In this document: in pieces, positions 39,281 through 40,650 of the stretch
Layout: the number at the start of each line of letters is the position of its first letter
Numbering within the stretch: position 1 is the stretch's first letter
Origin: Gammaproteobacteria bacterium
GTDB lineage: Bacteria; Pseudomonadota; Gammaproteobacteria; Arenicellales; Poriferihabitantaceae
Direction: 5' to 3'
Length of the DNA stretch: 40,650 nt
NCBI GenBank assembly: GCA_028817015.1
Contig: JAPPQJ010000021.1
Location: 1 to 40,650, forward strand
Position numbers and translations under genes: made by a program
Notes under the pieces: generated by a model
What the model saw: only the letters and a program-made list of their open reading frames with translations
The model's database searches: none
Told to the model about the DNA's origin: nothing

Positions 39281-39811
39281 GTCCAGCCGTGGCCGGGTAG
39301 CGGCGGGGCAGAGACCTTCAGGTTGTTTCAGGTTGCCTCATGCCGCCTGATGGGTTTTCCGCATTCCTTGCATCTGCGCTTGAAGTTCCTTCAGGTTCTC
39401 CTGCTTGTCGACCCATCCGCCCTTATGCCCGCCAACGATGGGTCCATCGGCGAGCGGTGGTTCATAACCCGGCGTTTCATTTCCCCGGCGAGGGCGTCGT
39501 GTCGCGAGCGGATTTTGGACAGAGCCACCAGCCCCGTCTCCTCGCAGCCCCGGGTGCTGACGCTCTTCCTGATCGACCCGGCGAACAGGCGCATCTCCAC
39601 ATGCTCGCCAGGCAGTGCTTGCCGCAAAGCGACGCCGGGTTGACTGCCCACATCCTTATAACGCGATACTGTATCACATATTCAACTCATCCGGTGCTGA
39701 GGCATCTTCGCCCGCCGGGGGGCTATACAAACCCGCAAAACAAATCCATAATCCGCGCCTTTATGCACTTTGCCCGTGTCAGCCGATTAACTTGAACACC
39801 CACATAAACCC

Positions 39812-40650
39812 ATGTCCGATATTGAAATCGCGCAGAACGCGCCGCTCCAACCGATAGCCGACATCGCCGCAAGGCTGGATATTCCCCATCAATCGCTGAT
39901 GCCTTTCGGCCACACCAAGGCCAAGGTCAGCCTGGATTTCATCGACTCGCTGAGCCGGCGGCCGAACGGCAAACTCATCCTGGTCACGGCGATTACCCCG
40001 ACCCCGGCGGGGGAGGGCAAGACCACCACTTCGGTGGGCCTGACCGACGGCCTGAACCGCATCGGCAAAAAGACCATGGTGTGTCTGCGCGAGCCGTCGC
40101 TGGGCCCGTGCTTCGGGATGAAAGGCGGGGCGGCCGGCGGCGGCTACGCGCAGGTGGTCCCGATGGAGGACATCAATTTGCACTTCACCGGCGATTTCCA
40201 CGCCATCACCTCGGCCCACGCGCTGTTGTCGGCGCTCATCGACAACCACATTTACTGGGGCAACCAGGCCGGCCTCGACCCCCGGCGGGTGACCTGGCGG
40301 CGGGTGGTGGACATGAACGACCGCGCGTTGCGGCAAATCATTAGCTCGTTGGGCGGCGCGGCCAACGGCTACCCGCGCGAGGACGGCTTCGACATCACCG
40401 TGGCCTCCGAGGTGATGGCGATTTTCTGCCTGGCCCGCGATGCCGCCGATTTGGAGCAACGCTTAAGCCGCATCGTCATCGGCTACACCCGCGAGCGAAA
40501 GCCGGTGCGCGCCGACGCGGTGCTGGCGCCGGGGCCGATGACCGTGCTGCTGAAAGACGCCATTGCGCCGAACCTGGTGCAGACCCTGGAGCACAACCCG
40601 GCGTTCATCCACGGCGGCCCGTTCGCCAACATCGCGCACGGCTGCAACTC
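39812..40650 (+). CDS. fhs: formate--tetrahydrofolate ligase, N-terminal part (truncated by window end)
   Basis: [80 protein letters not shown]. Confidence 0.96.
   Translation, partial: MSDIEIAQNAPLQPIADIAARLDIPHQSLMPFGHTKAKVSLDFIDSLSRRPNGKLILVTAITPTPAGEGKTTTSVGLTDGLNRIGKKTMVCLREPSLGPCFGMKGGAAGGGYAQVVPMEDINLHFTGDFHAITSAHALLSALIDNHIYWGNQAGLDPRRVTWRRVVDMNDRALRQIISSLGGAANGYPREDGFDITVASEVMAIFCLARDAADLEQRLSRIVIGYTRERKPVRADAVLAPGPMTVLLKDAIAPNLVQTLEHNPAFIHGGPFANIAHGCN

Noticed and set aside
39323-39643. 106-aa plus ORF in the gap before fhs
   Set aside because: Low-complexity and unrecognised; the minus-strand frames look more protein-like, but neither was convincing enough to annotate as a CDS.
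1-40650. CRISPR arrays, prophage, IS elements, tRNA/rRNA genes
   Set aside because: No regularly spaced direct repeats, transposase/integrase motifs or tRNA/rRNA signatures noticed by eye; a tRNAscan/Infernal run would be needed for certainty.

Overview
High-GC bacterial chromosomal window, probably gammaproteobacterial (rhlB/trxA/rho locus, gshA, rpmE). It is densely coding. I saw no rRNA, tRNA, CRISPR array or intact mobile element. Plus-strand block ~3.1-17.2 kb: a near-continuous run of aromatic catabolism genes. TRAP transporter genes are interleaved with a phenylacetate (paa) set: dctP-paaB-dctQ-dctM-paaC-paaD-paaE-paaG-paaI-paaK, with no paaA. This continues into a homogentisate branch: MBL-fold protein, FAD monooxygenase, hmgA, fahA, maiA, and a small DUF2783/MhaB-like protein. 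Middle block ~17.2-30.6 kb: mostly housekeeping (rhlB, trxA, rho, rpmE, hemL, CDF transporter, MscS, acyP, adk, rpsU, bolA), plus a homocysteine S-methyltransferase/SAM-methyltransferase fusion. Right block ~30.7-40.6 kb: a minus-strand Rieske oxygenase / enolase-superfamily / class-III aminotransferase cluster, an M48 protease + DUF898 pair, then a plus-strand FAD/GcvT demethylase-type dehydrogenase and fhs (truncated by the window). This block suggests catabolism of an N-methylated compound (betaine-like) feeding C1/THF metabolism. Best candidates for novelty: the TRAP/paa interleaved operon lacking paaA, the HMT-methyltransferase fusion, and the Rieske/enolase/aminotransferase/demethylase neighbourhood. 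Product calls come from reading the translations by eye; no database search was run.
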